From Alkalinema sp. CACIAM 70d (GTDB taxonomy: Bacteria; Cyanobacteriota; Cyanobacteriia; Leptolyngbyales; Leptolyngbyaceae), in the NCBI GenBank assembly GCA_002148405.1, contig MUGG01000212.1, forward strand, positions 106,868 to 170,867: a stretch of DNA of 64,000 nucleotides, read 5' to 3'. The notes under the pieces were generated by a model, which saw nothing but the letters and a program-made list of their open reading frames with translations, did no database searches and was not told the origin of the DNA. Below are positions 63,501-64,000 of the stretch, piece after piece (within the stretch, counting starts at the first letter, position 1; the number at the start of each line of letters is the position of its first letter). A program made the position numbers and the translations under genes.

Positions 63501-64000
63501 AAACCAAAGAAGCCCAGCGTTCCAATTCTACAAAGTTAGATGTGAGATAATTGGATTCAGTAATTTCTTCGTGAAGTGCCAAGCTGAGGTCATAGTGAGT
63601 CTGCCAGCTATCTGTCGGCAAAAGTTGAATGCCTTGCTCAAAATAGGCGATTGCAGCTTGATAGGCGGTGGCAGTTTTTGCTTTGCGTCCTGCTGCTAGG
63701 TTTAATTCAGCTAGAGTTTCTCGTTCTTGGGGTGATGTAATGATGGTGCTGCCAAGGTTGAAGTGATTGACAATGGCAAATAGTCGTTCTTCCCGTTCCT
63801 GTGGGGACGCATCCCCGAGAAGTGTCTGCCCCATCTTGAGGTGTGTGCTCTGTTTCTGATCGGGGGCAATGAGTGAATAGGCAGCTTGTTGGATACGATC
63901 GTGCAGGAACCGATAAACCGGATTCACAGTCGCTTTGGGATTTTGGTGATCGAATTGCTCACGATCGACGGACTGGAAAAACCGATAAACTTGGGTGGTC
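60583..64000 (-). CDS. Giant AAA/GAF sensor histidine kinase (C-terminal part, gene runs off the window)
   Basis: The last 1138 residues are visible; the frame is open to base 64000, so the start lies outside. The visible order is: the end of an ATPase region with RFLHDRIQQAAYSLI, a long helical repeat region typical of these proteins, a GAF domain (ADRCALILPSDTGEW, then LLCLPLLNQGQLIGLLYL), HisKA with SEKMASLGNLVAGVAHEINNP, and HATPase with NILANAIDMF and GVGKGTGLGLAIAR. Cyanobacterial homologues start with a PknB-type Ser/Thr kinase and an AAA ATPase, known family layout not visible here. The signal is unknown. Confidence 0.9.
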   Translation of the reverse strand, partial: TTQVYRFFQSVDREQFDHQNPKATVNPVYRFLHDRIQQAAYSLIAPDQKQSTHLKMGQTLLGDASPQEREERLFAIVNHFNLGSTIITSPQERETLAELNLAAGRKAKTATAYQAAIAYFEQGIQLLPTDSWQTHYDLSLALHEEITESNYLTSNFVELERWASLVCQQAKTLLDTIKVQQHRILGVSVQGRLLESLQIGLELLRTLGLEFPAQPTQADIGQALSVTRALWAEREIHDFLELPSLTDPYLLAQMQLMSGLSASAYIAAPLLMPLLICKQIEISLQFGNCPISVFTYSDYGVILCGVVGDIENGYAFGELALTLRDRLHLKNSYSRSGFINYYFIKHWKDALSTVIPALERAYQDGIETGDLESANLNAGTYCAYAYFQGQVLSDLLPKMEAYRQITTKHEHLHSLLLETTYQQAVLNLLGYNQHPAILSGELFDAETHLSVLQVDNNFTGLFHWYINQAILYYLFNEYQPAARISKEARQYLQGGTATFTVVLYVWFDALIQLRCYPTADPEEQPTILQQVQQQHDQLRHWATFAPTNHQHRWELVAAEYYRVLGDRGEAIDYYDRAIASAKANGFIQDEALANELAAKFYLDWGKEKVAIGYLQETYYRYAHWGAKAKVADLETRHPKLLHSILEPTDSSVSLSNTLMTIAPATVTVPATPHKSSSSTSINQTLDFAAILKASQALTSTIQLEELLNQLTQIILQNSGADRCALILPSDTGEWQVRAIAIPEVTDLCTQPLDSSLDVPFKLIQYVKNTLETVVIDDLKTDLPIIESYLQQQQPKSLLCLPLLNQGQLIGLLYLQNQLTSGAFTHDRILVLNFLCTQAAISLKNARLYQQAQDYAQQLQQSHLQVVQSEKMASLGNLVAGVAHEINNPIGFLSGSINNARDYVQDLLDYLALYQHHHPDAAMPVQEKAEEIDLEFLTEDLLKLLNSMEGATDRITNISTSLRTFSRADREHKVKANLHEGIDSTILILKYRLKANEYRPAIEVIQNYGEIPEIKCFPGQLNQVFMNILANAIDMFDEMAQQTTYSELQLNPQQIMIQTALQGQHTVEIRIRDNGKGMGEDVKAKIFEHLFTTKGVGKGTGLGLAIARQIVEEKHGGTISVDSTLGQGAEFTILLPMDT

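Noticed and set aside
1..64000. The very frequent palindrome GCGATCGC as a possible repeat system.
   Set aside because: It is the HIP1 octamer known to be over-represented in most cyanobacterial genomes and is not specific to this window.
1..64000. tRNA, rRNA, tmRNA, RNase P RNA and CRISPR arrays.
   Set aside because: Reading both strands by eye I found no T-loop/anticodon arrangement, no rRNA blocks and no regularly spaced direct repeats of CRISPR size. A covariance-model scan would settle small RNAs.

Overview
The window is chromosomal DNA of a cyanobacterium. The octamer GCGATCGC and its core CGATCG (HIP1-type sites) occur throughout. The gene content fits: plastid-type terminal oxidase, PII, geranylgeranyl reductase-family flavoprotein, RppA/RppB-type two-component pair, TypA and several very large sensor kinases. 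I recognise no tRNA, rRNA, CRISPR array, insertion sequence or prophage. The genus cannot be fixed from the sequence alone.

Layout. 1-9.9 kb: end of a FecR-like gene overlapping a CHASE2 sensor kinase, a D-lactate dehydrogenase, a Tat-exported LD-carboxypeptidase, an RluD-type pseudouridine synthase, a DUF1350 protein, a conserved hypothetical with a clear terminator, and an Orn/Lys/Arg decarboxylase-family gene whose first ~50 codons lie in another frame (single-base frameshift). 10-14.4 kb: C39-like peptidase, secreted hypothetical, membrane-anchored SGNH hydrolase, then 1.5 kb without a convincing gene but with a strand-specific terminator-like hairpin. 14.4-22 kb: SDR, Coq4-family protein, and what I consider the most interesting block: a DUF305 lipoprotein, an SbnA-like PLP synthase, a MATE/MOP-type exporter and an RppA/RppB-like regulator pair. 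The same 11-bp-spaced direct repeat stands before the lipoprotein and before the four-gene operon. 22-29.5 kb: DUF4231 protein, an atypical P-type ATPase, two small conserved unknowns, RadC, and a chromosomal ParM-like/ParR-like pair. 29.8-35.6 kb: Gfo/Idh oxidoreductase, Rpn-type nuclease, thrS, anmK and an unknown. 35.6-39.4 kb: a four-PAS kinase and a receiver-first kinase. 39.4-46.4 kb: AT-rich spacer, geranylgeranyl reductase-family flavoprotein convergent with an alkaline-phosphatase-superfamily enzyme, a CYP120/CYP26-like P450, and a glycine-zipper secreted protein. 46.8-54.8 kb: sbcC, glnB, a coiled-coil membrane protein, squalene/phytoene synthase-family protein, PTOX, HxlR regulator, EVE protein. 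54.8-64 kb: Cache-domain kinase, typA, an Mrr-like nuclease and the 3' part of a giant AAA/GAF kinase that runs off the window.

How they work together. Signalling dominates (six histidine kinases, one free response regulator, one receiver-kinase fusion). A second theme is isoprenoid/quinone chemistry (geranylgeranyl reductase family, P450, squalene/phytoene synthase family, PTOX, Coq4), dispersed rather than clustered. The third is the metal-type regulon at 16.2-22 kb, whose pairing of an SbnA-like enzyme with an exporter under a metal-type regulator suggests a secreted small metabolite; that last step is inference.
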